Shown here: positions 1 to 9,946 of the stretch, one piece after another
Numbering within the stretch: the first letter of the stretch is position 1
How the letters are laid out: each line of letters opens with the position of its first letter
From: Streptomyces sp. NBC_01275
GTDB lineage: Bacteria; Actinomycetota; Actinomycetes; Streptomycetales; Streptomycetaceae
Direction of reading: 5' to 3'
NCBI RefSeq assembly: GCF_026340655.1
Contig: NZ_JAPEOZ010000001.1
Location: 6,324,001 to 6,388,000 of the forward strand
DNA: 64,000 bases
The notes under the pieces: model-generated
The model's input: the letters and a program-made list of their open reading frames with translations, nothing else
Told to the model about the DNA's origin: nothing
Database searches by the model: none
Program-made: the position numbers and the translations under genes

Positions 1-966
1 GACGAAGATCACCATCGACAGGCCCGGGAAGAGCATGAACGTGATGTCCTCGGTGTAGAACTGGGCGCCCCGCTGGATCATGACGCCCCAGTCCGGGGTC
101 GGGTCGATGATGCCGACGCCGAGGAAGGCGAGACCCGCCTCCGCGGTCACGTAGGCCGGGAGCATCAGCGTGGACTGGATGATGATCGGCGTCCACAGGT
201 TCGGCAGCAGCTCCTTGAAAACGATGCGCCGCGGTGACGCGCCCGTGATCTTGGCGGCCTCGACGAACTCCCGCTCGCGCAGGCCGAGTACCTGGCCGCG
301 CAGCAGACGGGCGATGGAGGCCCAGCCGAAGGCGGAGAGGACGAGGATCAGACAGGTGGCCCGCAGCGAGGTCGGGACGTCCTCGTCGGCGGCGACGAAC
401 AGCCCGTAGACCACCGGCATGAAGGCGATGAAGAACAGCGTGGACGGGAACGACAGCAGGATGTCGATGATCCGGCCGACGAGGTAGTCGGTCCTGCCGC
501 CCAGGTAGCCGGCCGTGATGCCGACGATGACGCCGAGGACCGTGGTCAGCAGGGTGGCGGCGACGGCGATGCCCAGCGAGGTCCGGATGCCGTAGAGCAG
601 GAACGTGAAGACGTCCCGGCCGAGCTGGGGCTCGATGCCGAACCAGAACTCGGAGCTCATCCCGCCGTTCGGGCCGGAGGGGTAGGAGAAGGCGTTGAGG
701 AGCTCCGGCCGCTGGCTCGCGTACGTGGTGTACGGGTCCTTGCCGTAGAGCTTGGCTATCAGCGGAGCGGCGAGCGCGATCACGAAGAAGAAGATCACGA
801 TAAAGGCGGATATGACGCCCGCGCGGTCACGCTTGAAGCGCTTCCATGCCAGTCGCCCGGGAGACCGGCTCTCGTTGGCCTTCGGAGCGTCGGAAGTGGT
901 CGACTTCTCGACGCTCTCGTCGGTCACCTCGAGCGGGGCAGCCGCTGATGGAGTTGGGGGGGTCAT
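1..966 (-). CDS. Oligopeptide/dipeptide ABC transporter permease, DppC/OppC type (3' end cut by window edge)
   Basis: Inner-membrane permease that should pair with a second permease and two ATPases to import peptides. Reading the minus strand from the ATG at 966 gives an open frame of 322 codons that leaves the window without a stop. It starts with a polar Ser/Thr/Glu-rich cytoplasmic segment (about 40 residues), then a first membrane segment rich in Ile/Phe/Val, an extracytoplasmic part with the family phrase [11 protein letters not shown], further membrane segments, and the EAA loop containing [17 protein letters not shown] that contacts the ATPase. A ribosome site AGGAG lies just upstream. 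Family members are about 300 to 350 residues, so little is missing. It is divergent from the next importer, so its partners lie to the left. Confidence 0.9.
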   Translation of the reverse strand, partial: MTPPTPSAAAPLEVTDESVEKSTTSDAPKANESRSPGRLAWKRFKRDRAGVISAFIVIFFFVIALAAPLIAKLYGKDPYTTYASQRPELLNAFSYPSGPNGGMSSEFWFGIEPQLGRDVFTFLLYGIRTSLGIAVAATLLTTVLGVIVGITAGYLGGRTDYLVGRIIDILLSFPSTLFFIAFMPVVYGLFVAADEDVPTSLRATCLILVLSAFGWASIARLLRGQVLGLREREFVEAAKITGASPRRIVFKELLPNLWTPIIIQSTLMLPAYVTAEAGLAFLGVGIIDPTPDWGVMIQRGAQFYTEDITFMLFPGLSMVIFV

Positions 967-1521
967 GGTGCTCCTGGCCCACGGGAGGGACTGATGACTC
1001 CGCAGGGCACTCCCCTACGGGCTACGCGGGACTTTTTCAACCTAATTCGTTCAAGGTCAATAAATTCTGGTCCGCCTTGGTCTTCTCTTTACCTTCTTTG
1101 CTCTGTCTTGACTGTTCCGTAGCTACGCGTGTAGCGCGCCGTAATCGTTCCGTGTCTGAATTCGGACCAACTGCGCGAAACGGGCAACGAGTTCGATATC
1201 CGGACGCCTCAGTGTCGGAATGCGTACATCCTGTGGTCACAATCCAACGGTTCGGCATCGGATGCCGGTGATCCGTTGCGCACTACACCGATGATCCATT
1301 GTGACGTGCGAAGAAGATCCTTTTCGACCCCCCAGCAGGAAGTTGCAACCGGCGTCCGGCACTCTTCCACGATCCCTCGAACAGCCCTCTGTCGGCCCCC
1401 GGGTGGGCGCGGCCCGAGTGCGTTATACGGCTTTGGAGTTGATATTGACCGTTAATGGATCAGTGTTTCGGCGCTGACGGCACAGCGCTCAGGTAAAGGC
1501 GCGGTCAATGAGGAGGCATCC
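967..1521. promoter_or_regulatory. Divergent intergenic region between two peptide-transporter genes
   Basis: This 555-base gap separates two oppositely directed peptide transport units, so it must hold promoters for both. It is unusually AT-rich for this chromosome, notably at 1038-1100 and 1425-1462. TTGATATTGACC at 1439-1450 looks like overlapping -35 elements for the rightward operon, and TTGACC on the minus strand near 1060 could serve the leftward gene. I cannot assign -10 elements with certainty. No convincing reading frame with coding third-position bias was found inside it. Confidence 0.4.
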
Positions 1522-3150
1522 ATGCGTGGAGCCACGCACGCCAAGTGGGCCGCGGCCGCGGCCGCGGTAGCGCTCGCGGCGACGGCCTGCGGGGGCGGCG
1601 ACAGCGGCGGCGGTGACACGAGCGCGGTGCTCAGCTCCTCCTGGGGTGACCCGCAGAACCCACTGGAACCGGCCAACACCAACGAGGTGCAGGGCGGCAA
1701 GGTCCTCGACATGCTCTTCCGCAGCCTGAAGCGCTACGACCCGGAGAGCGGCAAGGCCGAGGACATGCTGGCCGAGAAGATCGACACCACCGACTCGCAG
1801 AACTTCACCATCACCGTCAAGGACGGCTGGACGTTCAGCAATGGCGAGAAAGTGACGGCGAAATCCTTCGTCGACGCCTGGAACTACGGCGCGAGCCTGA
1901 AGAACAACCAGAAGAACGCGTACTTCTTCAGCTACATCGACGGCTACGACGAGACGCACCCCGAGGACGGCAGCGCACAGAGCGCCGACACCCTCTCCGG
2001 GCTGAAGGTCGTCGACGACCAGACCTTCACGGTCAAGCTCAACCAGAAGTTCTCGACGTTCCCCGACACCCTCGGCTACGTCGCCTACGCCCCGCTGCCC
2101 CAGTCCTTCTTCACCGACCACGCCGGCTGGCTGAAGAAACCGATCGGAAACGGCCCGTACACGATCGACTCCTACGCTAAGGGCTCCCAGATGTCCCTGA
2201 AGAAGTGGGACGGCTACCCCGGAGAGGACAAGGCGCAGAACGGCGGGGTGACCCTCAAGGTCTACACCGACAACAACACCGCCTACACCGACCTCCTGGC
2301 CGGCAACCTGGACCTGGTCGACGACGTGCCCGCCGCCCAGCTGAAGAACGTCAAGAACGACCTGGGCGACCGCTACCTCAACACCCCCGCCGGCATCATC
2401 CAGACACTCGCCTTCCCGTACTACGACAAGAACTGGAGCAAGGCGGGCGCGGAGAAGGTCCGCACCGGACTGTCCCGGGCGATCGACCGCAAGCAGATCA
2501 CCGAGACGATCTTCCAGAACACCCGCACCCCCGCCACCGACTGGACCTCCCCGGTGCTGGGCGAGGAGGGCGGCTTCAAGGAAGGTCTGTGCGGGGACGC
2601 CTGCGACTACGACCCCGCGGCGGCGAAGCAGCTGATCGAGGAGGGCGGCGGCCTCCCCGGCGGCCAGGTCAAGATCACGTACAACGCGGACACCGGCTCC
2701 CACAAACAGTGGGTCGACGCCGTCTGCAACTCCATCAACAACGCCCTGGGCAACGACAAGGCCTGCGTCGGCAACCCGGTGGGCACCTTCGCCGACTTCC
2801 GCAACCAGATCGGCGACAAGAAGATGAGCGGCCCCTTCCGGGCGGGGTGGCAGATGGACTACCCCCTCATCCAGAACTTCCTCCAGCCGCTCTACTACAC
2901 CAACGCCTCCTCCAACGACGGCAAGTGGTCCAACGAGGACTTCGACCAGCTCGTCGACGAGGCCAACGCCGAGACCGACACCGCCAAGGCCGTGGAGACC
3001 TTCCAGAAGGCCGAGGAGGTCGTCCGGGACAACATGGCCGCCATCCCGCTCTGGTACCAGAACGGCAGCGCCGGCTACGCGGAGCGGTTGTCGAACGTCA
3101 AGCTCAACCCGTTCTCCGTCCCGGTCTACAACGAGATCAAGGTGGGCTGA
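1522..3150 (+). CDS. Oligopeptide ABC transporter substrate-binding lipoprotein (SBP_bac_5 family)
   Basis: Extracytoplasmic solute receptor that captures peptides and hands them to the permease pair encoded next. The 542-residue product starts with a lipoprotein signal peptide: MRGATHAK, an Ala-rich hydrophobic core and a lipobox ending at Cys23, followed by a Gly/Ser/Asp linker. The rest has the family-5 fold, with WTFSNGEKVTAKSFVDAW near residue 110, GNGPYTI near 212 and a C-terminal IPLWYQNG phrase. GAGGAGG sits about 8 bases before the ATG at 1522. Length is typical. It opens a five-gene operon, 6 bases before the first permease. Peptide specificity cannot be read from sequence. Confidence 0.93.
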   Translation: MRGATHAKWAAAAAAVALAATACGGGDSGGGDTSAVLSSSWGDPQNPLEPANTNEVQGGKVLDMLFRSLKRYDPESGKAEDMLAEKIDTTDSQNFTITVKDGWTFSNGEKVTAKSFVDAWNYGASLKNNQKNAYFFSYIDGYDETHPEDGSAQSADTLSGLKVVDDQTFTVKLNQKFSTFPDTLGYVAYAPLPQSFFTDHAGWLKKPIGNGPYTIDSYAKGSQMSLKKWDGYPGEDKAQNGGVTLKVYTDNNTAYTDLLAGNLDLVDDVPAAQLKNVKNDLGDRYLNTPAGIIQTLAFPYYDKNWSKAGAEKVRTGLSRAIDRKQITETIFQNTRTPATDWTSPVLGEEGGFKEGLCGDACDYDPAAAKQLIEEGGGLPGGQVKITYNADTGSHKQWVDAVCNSINNALGNDKACVGNPVGTFADFRNQIGDKKMSGPFRAGWQMDYPLIQNFLQPLYYTNASSNDGKWSNEDFDQLVDEANAETDTAKAVETFQKAEEVVRDNMAAIPLWYQNGSAGYAERLSNVKLNPFSVPVYNEIKVG

Positions 3151-3156
3151 CCCGCC

Positions 3157-4080
3157 ATGGGGCGGTACGTCGTCCGGCGTCTGCTGCAGATGATCCCGGT
3201 CTTCATCGGCGCGACGCTGTTGATCTTCCTGATGGTGAACGTGATGGGCGACCCCATCGCGGGCCTGTGCGGCGACCGCAGCTGCGACCCCGCCACCGCC
3301 GCCCAGCTGAAGAAGGAGTTCGGCCTCGACAAGCCGGTCTGGCAGCAGTACCTGACCTATATGGGGAACGTCTTCACCGGAGACTTCGGTACGGCGTTCA
3401 ACGGCCAGCCGGTCACCGAGCTGATGGCGTCGGCGTTCCCGGTCACCATCCGACTGACGATCGTCGCCATCCTCTTCGAGATCGTCATCGGCATCACCCT
3501 GGGCGTCGTCACCGGGCTGCGCAGAGGCCGCCCCGTCGACACCGGCGTCCTGCTGGCCACCCTCGTGGTGATCTCCGTGCCCACCTTCGTCACCGGTCTG
3601 ATCCTCCAGCTGCTGCTCGGCGTCGAGTGGGGCTGGATCAAGCCGTCGGTCTCCACGGACGCCACCTTCGGCGAGCTGATCGTGCCGGGCCTGGTCCTGG
3701 CCTCGGTCTCCCTCGCCTACGTCACCCGCCTGACCCGCACCTCCATCGCGGAGAACAAGCGGTCCGACTACGTCCGCACGGCCGTCGCCAAGGGTCTGCC
3801 GCGCCGCCGGGTGATCACCCGGCACCTGCTGCGCAACTCCCTGATCCCCGTGGTCACCTTCATCGGAACCGACATCGGAGCCCTGATGGGCGGCGCGATC
3901 GTCACCGAGCGCATCTTCAACATCCACGGCGTCGGCTTCCAGCTCTACCAGGGGATCCTGCGGCAGAACACCCAGACCGTGGTCGGCTTCGTGACCGTCC
4001 TCGTCCTGGTCTTCCTGGTGGCCAACCTGCTCGTCGACCTCCTGTACGCCGTACTCGACCCGAGGATCCGCTATGCCTGA
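3157..4080 (+). CDS. Oligopeptide ABC transporter permease, DppB/OppB type
   Basis: First membrane subunit of the importer, 307 residues. The N-terminus MGRYVVRRLLQMIPVFIGATLLIFLM is the classic OppB start: a basic patch followed by membrane helix 1. A periplasmic loop follows, with paired Cys residues (CGDRSC near residue 39). Several further hydrophobic segments come next, with an EAA loop VRTAVAKGLPRRRVITRHLLRN near residue 205. The gene starts 6 bases after the lipoprotein stop and overlaps the next permease by 8 bases, so the two are probably translationally coupled. Identification as a peptide permease is firm; substrate is unknown. Confidence 0.93.
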   Translation: MGRYVVRRLLQMIPVFIGATLLIFLMVNVMGDPIAGLCGDRSCDPATAAQLKKEFGLDKPVWQQYLTYMGNVFTGDFGTAFNGQPVTELMASAFPVTIRLTIVAILFEIVIGITLGVVTGLRRGRPVDTGVLLATLVVISVPTFVTGLILQLLLGVEWGWIKPSVSTDATFGELIVPGLVLASVSLAYVTRLTRTSIAENKRSDYVRTAVAKGLPRRRVITRHLLRNSLIPVVTFIGTDIGALMGGAIVTERIFNIHGVGFQLYQGILRQNTQTVVGFVTVLVLVFLVANLLVDLLYAVLDPRIRYA

Positions 4081-5125
4081 GCCGATGCCGCCGCCGCACC
4101 AGCCGGAGCCGCACCTGCCGGGCCCGGGCCGCACCCCGGAGGAGGGCGTCATCGCCGACACCGGCATGGGCGGAACGATGGACCTGGCCACGGCGGAGGG
4201 CGAGAGCCTCGAGAAGATCCCGGACCTCCCGCCGGGCCCGGACACCACCGAGCTGCATCCATCAGTCGCCTCCGGCGAACGGGCGCGTTCCCTCTGGTCC
4301 GACGCCTGGCGCGACCTGCGTCGCAACCCGGTCTTCCTCGTCGCGGGCCTGATCATCCTCTTCCTGGTCTTCATCTCCCTGTGGCCCGGGGCCATCACCT
4401 GGGAGAGCCCCCTGCAGTGCAACCTCGCCAAGGCCCAGGAGGGCTCCCAGCCCGGCCACCCCTTCGGCTTCGACGGCCAGGGCTGCGACGTCTACACCCG
4501 CACCGTCTACGGAGCCCGTACGTCCGTCACGGTCGGCGTCTGCGCCACCCTCGGCGTCGCCCTGTTCGGCAGTGTGTTCGGCGGCCTCGCCGGGTTCTTC
4601 GGCGGCGTCTCGGACTCGATCCTGTCCCGGATCACCGACGTCTTCTTCGCGATCCCGGTCGTCCTCGGCGGCCTGGTCCTCCTCTCCGTGGTGACCAGCA
4701 ATACGGTCTGGCCGGTCATCGGGTTCATGGTGCTGCTGGGCTGGCCGCAGATCTCCCGCATCGCCCGCGGCTCGGTGATCACCGCCAAGCAGAACGACTA
4801 CGTCCAGGCCGCCCGCGCCCTCGGGGCCTCCAACTCCCGGCTCCTGCTGCGGCACATCGCGCCCAACGCGGTCGCCCCGGTGATCGTCGTGGCGACCATC
4901 GCGCTGGGCACCTACATCGCGCTGGAGGCGACCCTGTCCTACCTCGGCGTCGGTCTGAAGCCGCCCAGCGTCTCCTGGGGGATCGACATCTCCGCCGCCT
5001 CCCCCTACATCCGCAACGCCCCGCACGCCCTGCTGTGGCCCTCCGGGGCGCTCGCCCTCACGGTCCTGGCGTTCATCATGCTCGGCGACGCGGTGCGCGA
5101 CGCCCTCGACCCGAAGCTGAGGTGA
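4073..5125 (+). CDS. Oligopeptide ABC transporter permease, DppC/OppC type
   Basis: Second membrane subunit, 350 residues. It has an unusually long polar N-terminal tail of about 80 residues rich in Pro, Glu and Gly before the conserved phrase SLWSDAWRDLRRNPVFLVAGLI that begins the first membrane helix. The EAA loop is VQAARALGASNSRLLLRHIAPN near residue 245, and the C-terminus GDAVRDALDPKLR is the usual family end. The start ATG overlaps the upstream permease stop (ATGCCTGA). The long acidic tail is not needed for transport in other family members and may be a regulatory or interaction segment (inference). Confidence 0.93.
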   Translation: MPEPMPPPHQPEPHLPGPGRTPEEGVIADTGMGGTMDLATAEGESLEKIPDLPPGPDTTELHPSVASGERARSLWSDAWRDLRRNPVFLVAGLIILFLVFISLWPGAITWESPLQCNLAKAQEGSQPGHPFGFDGQGCDVYTRTVYGARTSVTVGVCATLGVALFGSVFGGLAGFFGGVSDSILSRITDVFFAIPVVLGGLVLLSVVTSNTVWPVIGFMVLLGWPQISRIARGSVITAKQNDYVQAARALGASNSRLLLRHIAPNAVAPVIVVATIALGTYIALEATLSYLGVGLKPPSVSWGIDISAASPYIRNAPHALLWPSGALALTVLAFIMLGDAVRDALDPKLR

Positions 5126-5132
5126 CGGCCCC

Positions 5133-6107
5133 GTGCTGCTCGAAGTGCGCGATCTGCACGTGGAGTTCCGCACCCGCGACGGGATCGCCAAGGCCGTCAA
5201 CGGCGTCAGCTACGGCGTGGACGCCGGCGAGACCCTCGCCGTGCTCGGCGAGTCCGGCTCCGGCAAGTCCGTCACCGCCCAGGCGATCATGGGCATCCTC
5301 GACGTCCCGCCCGGGAGGATCACCGGCGGCGAGGTCCTCTTCCAGGGCCGCAACCTGCTGGAGCTGAAGGAGGAGGAGCGCCGCAAGGTCCGCGGGGCCG
5401 AGATGGCGATGATCTTCCAGGACGCGCTGTCCTCCCTGAACCCCGTGCTCTCCGTCGGCGACCAGCTCGGCGAGATGTTCGTCGTGCACCGCGGGCTCTC
5501 CAGGAAGGACGCGCGGACCAAGGCCGTCGAGCTGATGGACCGGGTCCGCATCCCGGCCGCCCGGGAACGCGTCAAGGACTATCCGCACCAGTTCTCCGGC
5601 GGCATGCGCCAACGCATCATGATCGCGATGGCGCTCGCTCTCGAACCGGCCCTGATCATCGCCGACGAGCCCACCACCGCCCTCGACGTCACCGTCCAGG
5701 CCCAGGTCATGGATCTGCTCGCGGAGTTGCAGCGCGAGCTGCGGATGGGGCTCATCCTCATCACCCACGACCTGGGCGTGGTCGCCGACGTGGCCGACCG
5801 GATCGCGGTGATGTACGCGGGCCGGATCGTCGAGTCCGCGCCCGTGCACGACATCTACAAGGCCCCCGCGCACCCCTACACCAAGGGCCTGCTCGCCTCC
5901 ATCCCGCGACTGGACCAGAAGGGCCAGGAGCTCTACGCCATCAAGGGTCTGCCGCCCAATCTCATGAAGATCCCGCCGGGCTGCGCCTTCAACCCCCGCT
6001 GCCCGATGGCCCAGGACGTGTGCCGGACGGACGTACCGCCGTTGTACGAGGTGGACGACCAGCGGGTGAGCGCCTGCCACTTCTGGAGGGAGTGCCTCCA
6101 TGGTTGA
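5133..6107 (+). CDS. Oligopeptide ABC transporter ATP-binding protein, DppD/OppD type
   Basis: Cytoplasmic ATPase subunit, 324 residues, GTG start 7 bases after the permease stop. Walker A GESGSGKS is at residues 39-46, Q-loop near 93 ([12 protein letters not shown]), signature FSGGMRQR near 152, Walker B LIIADEPT near 173 and the switch His in ITHDLG near 205. The C-terminal oligopeptide-transporter extension keeps the spaced cysteines (CAFNPRC, then DVC, then SAC) that bind an Fe-S cluster in characterised members. It overlaps the following ATPase gene by 8 bases. Confidence 0.94.
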   Translation: MLLEVRDLHVEFRTRDGIAKAVNGVSYGVDAGETLAVLGESGSGKSVTAQAIMGILDVPPGRITGGEVLFQGRNLLELKEEERRKVRGAEMAMIFQDALSSLNPVLSVGDQLGEMFVVHRGLSRKDARTKAVELMDRVRIPAARERVKDYPHQFSGGMRQRIMIAMALALEPALIIADEPTTALDVTVQAQVMDLLAELQRELRMGLILITHDLGVVADVADRIAVMYAGRIVESAPVHDIYKAPAHPYTKGLLASIPRLDQKGQELYAIKGLPPNLMKIPPGCAFNPRCPMAQDVCRTDVPPLYEVDDQRVSACHFWRECLHG

Positions 6108-7197
6108 GCCGATCCTGGAAGTCAGTGGACTGGTCAAGCACTACCCGTTGACTCAGGGCATTCTGTTCAGGAAACAGGTCGGGGCCGTCAAGGCCGTCGA
6201 CGGCGTCGACTTCACGCTCGACAAAGGGGAGACCCTCGGCATCGTCGGGGAGTCCGGCTGCGGCAAGTCGACCGTGGCCAAGATGCTGGTCAACCTCGAG
6301 AAGCCGACGGCCGGCTCGATCAAGTACAAGGGCGAGGACGTCACCAAGCTGTCCGGCCGGGCCCTGCGGACCGTCCGCCGCAACATCCAGATGGTCTTCC
6401 AGGACCCTTACACCTCACTCAACCCCCGTATGACGGTCGGCGACATCATCGGGGAGCCGTACGAGATCCACCCCGAGGTCGCCCCGAAGGGCGACCGGCG
6501 CAGGAAGGTGCAGGACCTCCTCGACGTCGTCGGCCTCAACCCCGAGTACCTCAACCGCTACCCGCACCAGTTCTCCGGCGGCCAGCGCCAGCGCATCGGC
6601 ATCGCTCGGGGGCTGGCCCTGCGCCCCGAGGTGATCGTCGCCGACGAGCCGGTGTCCGCGCTGGACGTGTCGGTCCAGGCACAGGTGATCAACCTGCTGG
6701 ACCGCCTGCAGAGCGAGTTCGACCTCTCCTACCTCTTCATCGCCCACGACCTCTCCATCGTCCGCCACATCTCGGACCGGGTCGGGGTGATGTACCTCGG
6801 CCGCATCGTGGAGATCGGCCGCGACGCCGAGATCTACGACCATCCCACGCACCCCTACACCCAGGCGCTGCTCTCCGCGGTGCCCGTGCCGGACCCCGAG
6901 GCGCGCGAGCACCGGGAGCGGATCATCCTCTCGGGAGACGTCCCGTCCCCGACGAACGTCCCCTCCGGCTGCCGCTTCCGCACCCGCTGCTGGAAGGCGC
7001 AGGAGCGCTGCGCGCTGGAGGTGCCGCTGCTCGCGGTCCCGGCGGAGTTCCGCCTCACGAGCGGCCCCGCGGCCCACGACTCGGCGTGCCATTTCGCGGA
7101 GGAGAAGCGGGTGGTGCCGCCGGAGGAACCACCGGAGAAGACACTGGGGGAACCACTGTCCGAAACGCCGGACGATCATGACGACCAGGGTGCATAG
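6100..7197 (+). CDS. Oligopeptide ABC transporter ATP-binding protein, DppF/OppF type
   Basis: Second ATPase subunit, 365 residues, forming the heterodimeric motor with the preceding gene. It shows Walker A GESGCGKS near residue 50, [13 protein letters not shown], signature FSGGQRQR, Walker [13 protein letters not shown] and the switch phrase [10 protein letters not shown]. The C-terminal extension again carries spaced cysteines (CRFRTRC, ERC) and ends in a Glu/Pro-rich tail of about 30 residues that is probably disordered. It is the last gene of the operon and is followed by a strong terminator at 7306. Confidence 0.94.
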   Translation: MVEPILEVSGLVKHYPLTQGILFRKQVGAVKAVDGVDFTLDKGETLGIVGESGCGKSTVAKMLVNLEKPTAGSIKYKGEDVTKLSGRALRTVRRNIQMVFQDPYTSLNPRMTVGDIIGEPYEIHPEVAPKGDRRRKVQDLLDVVGLNPEYLNRYPHQFSGGQRQRIGIARGLALRPEVIVADEPVSALDVSVQAQVINLLDRLQSEFDLSYLFIAHDLSIVRHISDRVGVMYLGRIVEIGRDAEIYDHPTHPYTQALLSAVPVPDPEAREHRERIILSGDVPSPTNVPSGCRFRTRCWKAQERCALEVPLLAVPAEFRLTSGPAAHDSACHFAEEKRVVPPEEPPEKTLGEPLSETPDDHDDQGA

Positions 7198-7305
7198 CGG
7201 TGCATACGCACAGCAACTGCGTTAACACGCAGGCAACTTGGCTGACCCGATTCCGATATACGGACGCGTCAGTCTGAACAACGTACGGCCGTGCGGGTGC
7301 CGTAA

Positions 7306-7347
7306 ACGGGCCGGGAGCGCCATGTCTCCCGGCCCGTTGCCCCTTTT
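7306..7347 (+). terminator. Rho-independent terminator of the peptide importer operon
   Basis: A perfect 12-base stem, ACGGGCCGGGAG at 7306-7317 paired with CTCCCGGCCCGT at 7326-7337, has an 8-base loop and is followed by TGCCCC and five T (7343-7347). It lies about 110 bases after the last ATPase gene. The S9 peptidase gene converges on it from the other side. Confidence 0.85.
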
Positions 7348-7439
7348 TGCGCCTAAACCGGCACCGCTCTCGCGGAGGCGGTCGGCGCTTCGTCGTGGTT
7401 CCTCAATTGATGGTTGCGGTGCTCTGTGGGTCCTTCGGC

Positions 7440-9572
7440 TCAGGTCAGATGGAGGGCGCGCCGAAGAAAGTCCAGCTGGAGCAGCAGCAGATTCTCCGCG
7501 ACCTTCTCCTGGGGGGTCATGTGGGTCACGCCGGACAGGGGGAGCACCTCGTGCGGGCGGCCGGCCGCGAGGAGGGCCGAGGACAGCCGCAGTGAGTGGG
7601 CGACCACGACGTTGTCGTCCGCCAGCCCGTGGATGATCATCATGGGCCGGGCCGGCTCGGCCGCGTCCACCAGGCCCTCGTCGTCGATCAGCGAGTTGCG
7701 CCGGTAGACGTCCGGCTGCTGTGCGGGGTGCCCGAGGTAGCGCTCCTGGTAGTGGGTGTCGTAGAGGCGCAGGTCGGTGACGGGCGCGCCGACCACCGCC
7801 GCGTGGAAGACGTCGGGCCGGCGCAGGGCCGCGAGCCCTGCCAGATAGCCGCCGAACGACCAGCCGCGGATGGCCACCCGGGTCAGATCGAGCGGGAAGC
7901 GGTCGGCGAGGCCGTGCAGGGCGTCGATCTGGTCCTGGAGCACGACCGCGGCGAGGTCGTCCTTGATCGCCTTCTCCCAGCCGGGCGAACGGCCCGGAGT
8001 GCCCCGGCCGTCGGCGACGATCACCGCGAACCCCTGGTCGGCGAACCACTGTGAGGTGAGGTGCGGGTTGTGTGCGGCGACGACCCGCTGACCGTGCGGA
8101 CCGCCGTAGGGATCCATGAGAACGGGGAGGGGAGTGTCACCGACGTAGTCCGTAGGCATAAGCACGGCGCACGGGATCTGCCGTGCGCCCCCCTGTGTCA
8201 GCGTCACGCGCGGGGACAGACCGGGATCTTCCGCATACGATCGGACAGTCGTCGCGGGCTTCCCGTCCCGCAGTACCTGGACCTGGACGCCCGGCCGGTC
8301 GAGCGTGTGGGACGCCAGCACGGTCACGCCCCCCGCGCGCACCGCCGAGTGCACGCCGGGCTCCTGGGTGAGACGCTCGACGCCGAGTTCGTTGACGCGG
8401 TAGACATGCACCTCGCCGGTTTCCGGGTGCTCGGCGTCCGCGCCGGCCGAGGCGGTGAGCAGCACGTCGTCGGCCGTGACGTCCAGCACCGCCCGTACGT
8501 GCAACTGGGCTCCGGTCAGGGGCCGTTCGCCCACGGCCAGGACGCGTGCGCCGCCCTCGTCGGCGATCCGCACGAGCTGTCCGGAGGGGCTCCAGCACGG
8601 CACGCCAGGGAAAAGATCCAGCCAAATCGGATCTTCGTCGGCGTGCACCATCCGGGTCGCTCCGGTGGCGGTGTCCACCGCCAGGAACAGCTGACTGCGC
8701 TGGTCGCGCGCCTGTACGAGCAGCAGCGGAGCCCCCGCCCCTGACCAGTGCACTCGCGCCAGATACGGATAGCGCGCCCGATCCCAGACGACCTCCGTGC
8801 GCACCCCGTCGAGCCCGAACACGAACAGCCGTACGTCCGCGTTGGCCGTCCCAGCTGCTGGATACCGCACGTGGTGTGGGTCACGTTTCGGCTGGGCCGG
8901 ATCGGAGATCCACCACCGCTCCACCGGCGCTTCGTCCACCCGTGTGACCAGCAGTCGGTCCGATTCCGGGGCCCACCAGAAGCCCCGTGAACGGTCCATC
9001 TCCTCGGCCGCGATGAACTCGGCCAATCCATAGGAAACCGTACCCGTGTCCGATTCCGTCGCCGGATCCGCCACCGCCCGGTCACCCTCGCCCTCGGCCT
9101 CCACGACCCGTAGCGCGCCCCCGCAGACGTAGGCGACGTACCGCCCGTCGGGGGACGGCCGGGGGTCGATCACCGGTCCCGGGACGGGGAGTTCACGTGC
9201 GGTACCGGCCCGCAGCTCGGCCGTGAAAAGCCGCCCTGACAAGGCGAAAGACGCCAACTCGACGGCCGCGTCGGTGGCGTAGCCGACGATCCCGCCGCTG
9301 CCCTCGCGACTGCGTTCGCGGCGCGCCCGTTCCTCGGGCGAGAGGTCCTCCGGGACGCCGCCGAGGAGCGCGCGCGGCTCGGCCGCCACGCGCTCCGCGC
9401 CGTCCGCCGGGTCGAGGACCCACAGCGAACCCGCGCGATCCGTGCCGGAACCGGAGCGCAGGAACACCACCCGGGAGCCGTCGGGGGCCACGGTGAACGA
9501 ACGCGGCGCGCCGAGAGTGAAACGCTGGGTGCGGGCGTGCCGCAGGGGGAAGGAGTCGGGCTCGGTCGTCAT
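7440..9572 (-). CDS. S9 family peptidase (prolyl oligopeptidase / dipeptidyl peptidase IV type)
   Basis: Serine peptidase of 710 residues that cleaves short peptides, often after proline. The N-terminal half reads as the DPP-IV beta-propeller (LWVLDPADG, YVAYVCGGALRVV). The C-terminal alpha/beta-hydrolase half has the nucleophile in GWSFGGYLAG, the acid in HGLADDNVV and the His in SGVTHMT. No signal peptide is seen, so it is likely cytoplasmic. I chose the ATG at 9572 because homologues begin near TTEPDSFPLRHARTQRF and because TATGGT (9584-9579) lies 6 bases ahead, which fits a leaderless start. The open frame continues upstream with non-conserved sequence. It could process peptides imported by the adjacent transporter. 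Confidence 0.9.
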   Translation of the reverse strand: MTTEPDSFPLRHARTQRFTLGAPRSFTVAPDGSRVVFLRSGSGTDRAGSLWVLDPADGAERVAAEPRALLGGVPEDLSPEERARRERSREGSGGIVGYATDAAVELASFALSGRLFTAELRAGTARELPVPGPVIDPRPSPDGRYVAYVCGGALRVVEAEGEGDRAVADPATESDTGTVSYGLAEFIAAEEMDRSRGFWWAPESDRLLVTRVDEAPVERWWISDPAQPKRDPHHVRYPAAGTANADVRLFVFGLDGVRTEVVWDRARYPYLARVHWSGAGAPLLLVQARDQRSQLFLAVDTATGATRMVHADEDPIWLDLFPGVPCWSPSGQLVRIADEGGARVLAVGERPLTGAQLHVRAVLDVTADDVLLTASAGADAEHPETGEVHVYRVNELGVERLTQEPGVHSAVRAGGVTVLASHTLDRPGVQVQVLRDGKPATTVRSYAEDPGLSPRVTLTQGGARQIPCAVLMPTDYVGDTPLPVLMDPYGGPHGQRVVAAHNPHLTSQWFADQGFAVIVADGRGTPGRSPGWEKAIKDDLAAVVLQDQIDALHGLADRFPLDLTRVAIRGWSFGGYLAGLAALRRPDVFHAAVVGAPVTDLRLYDTHYQERYLGHPAQQPDVYRRNSLIDDEGLVDAAEPARPMMIIHGLADDNVVVAHSLRLSSALLAAGRPHEVLPLSGVTHMTPQEKVAENLLLLQLDFLRRALHLT

Positions 9573-9578
9573 CCCCCG

Positions 9579-9584
9579 ACCATA
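9579..9584 (-). promoter_or_regulatory. -10 element of a predicted leaderless transcript (S9 peptidase)
   Basis: TATGGT on the minus strand ends 6 bases before the ATG at 9572, which places the expected transcription start on or next to the initiation codon. No -35 element is clear. Confidence 0.5.
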
Positions 9585-9751
9585 TTGGCCATGCGCCCCC
9601 TTGTGCGGCTGTGCGCCGCGAGATGCACACGCACCCATAGTTATGATCACTAGCGCTGAGTGGGTATGAACCTGCTGGCAGTTGTATCGATCTGTGCGTT
9701 CCCCGTTCTGTCTTTGCCCCCACGTTCCCGGGTTCTTGGAGGTGAGCCGCC

Positions 9752-9946
9752 GTGGCACTCTCAATTTCAGCGGTGGTGCTGCTGGCGATCGTCGTCTTCT
9801 TGTTGATCAAGAAGTCGGGACTGAAGGGTGGTCACGCCGTCGTCTGCATGCTGCTGGGCTTCTACCTGGCGTCATCCACCATCGCACCGACGATCAGCGA
9901 TCTGACGACGAGCGTGGCCAGCATGATCGGCAGCATCAAGTTCTAG
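9752..9946 (+). CDS. Small membrane protein, conserved-type hypothetical (64 aa)
   Basis: Unknown function. A GTG start is preceded by a strong ribosome site, GGAGGTGA at 9737-9744. The product has two hydrophobic segments, roughly residues 3-19 and 27-46, separated by KKSGLKGGH, so it is probably a two-pass inner-membrane hairpin. Third positions are strongly G/C, which supports real coding. Its stop overlaps, within a CTAG tetranucleotide, the stop of the decayed DUF397 remnant on the other strand. Similar small proteins occur in Streptomyces next to HTH/DUF397 genes (recollection). Confidence 0.75.
   Translation: MALSISAVVLLAIVVFLLIKKSGLKGGHAVVCMLLGFYLASSTIAPTISDLTTSVASMIGSIKF

Noticed and set aside
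1489..4431. A 980-codon minus-strand frame over the first peptide importer
   Set aside because: Shadow of the lipoprotein and permease genes; third-position bias belongs to the plus-strand frames.
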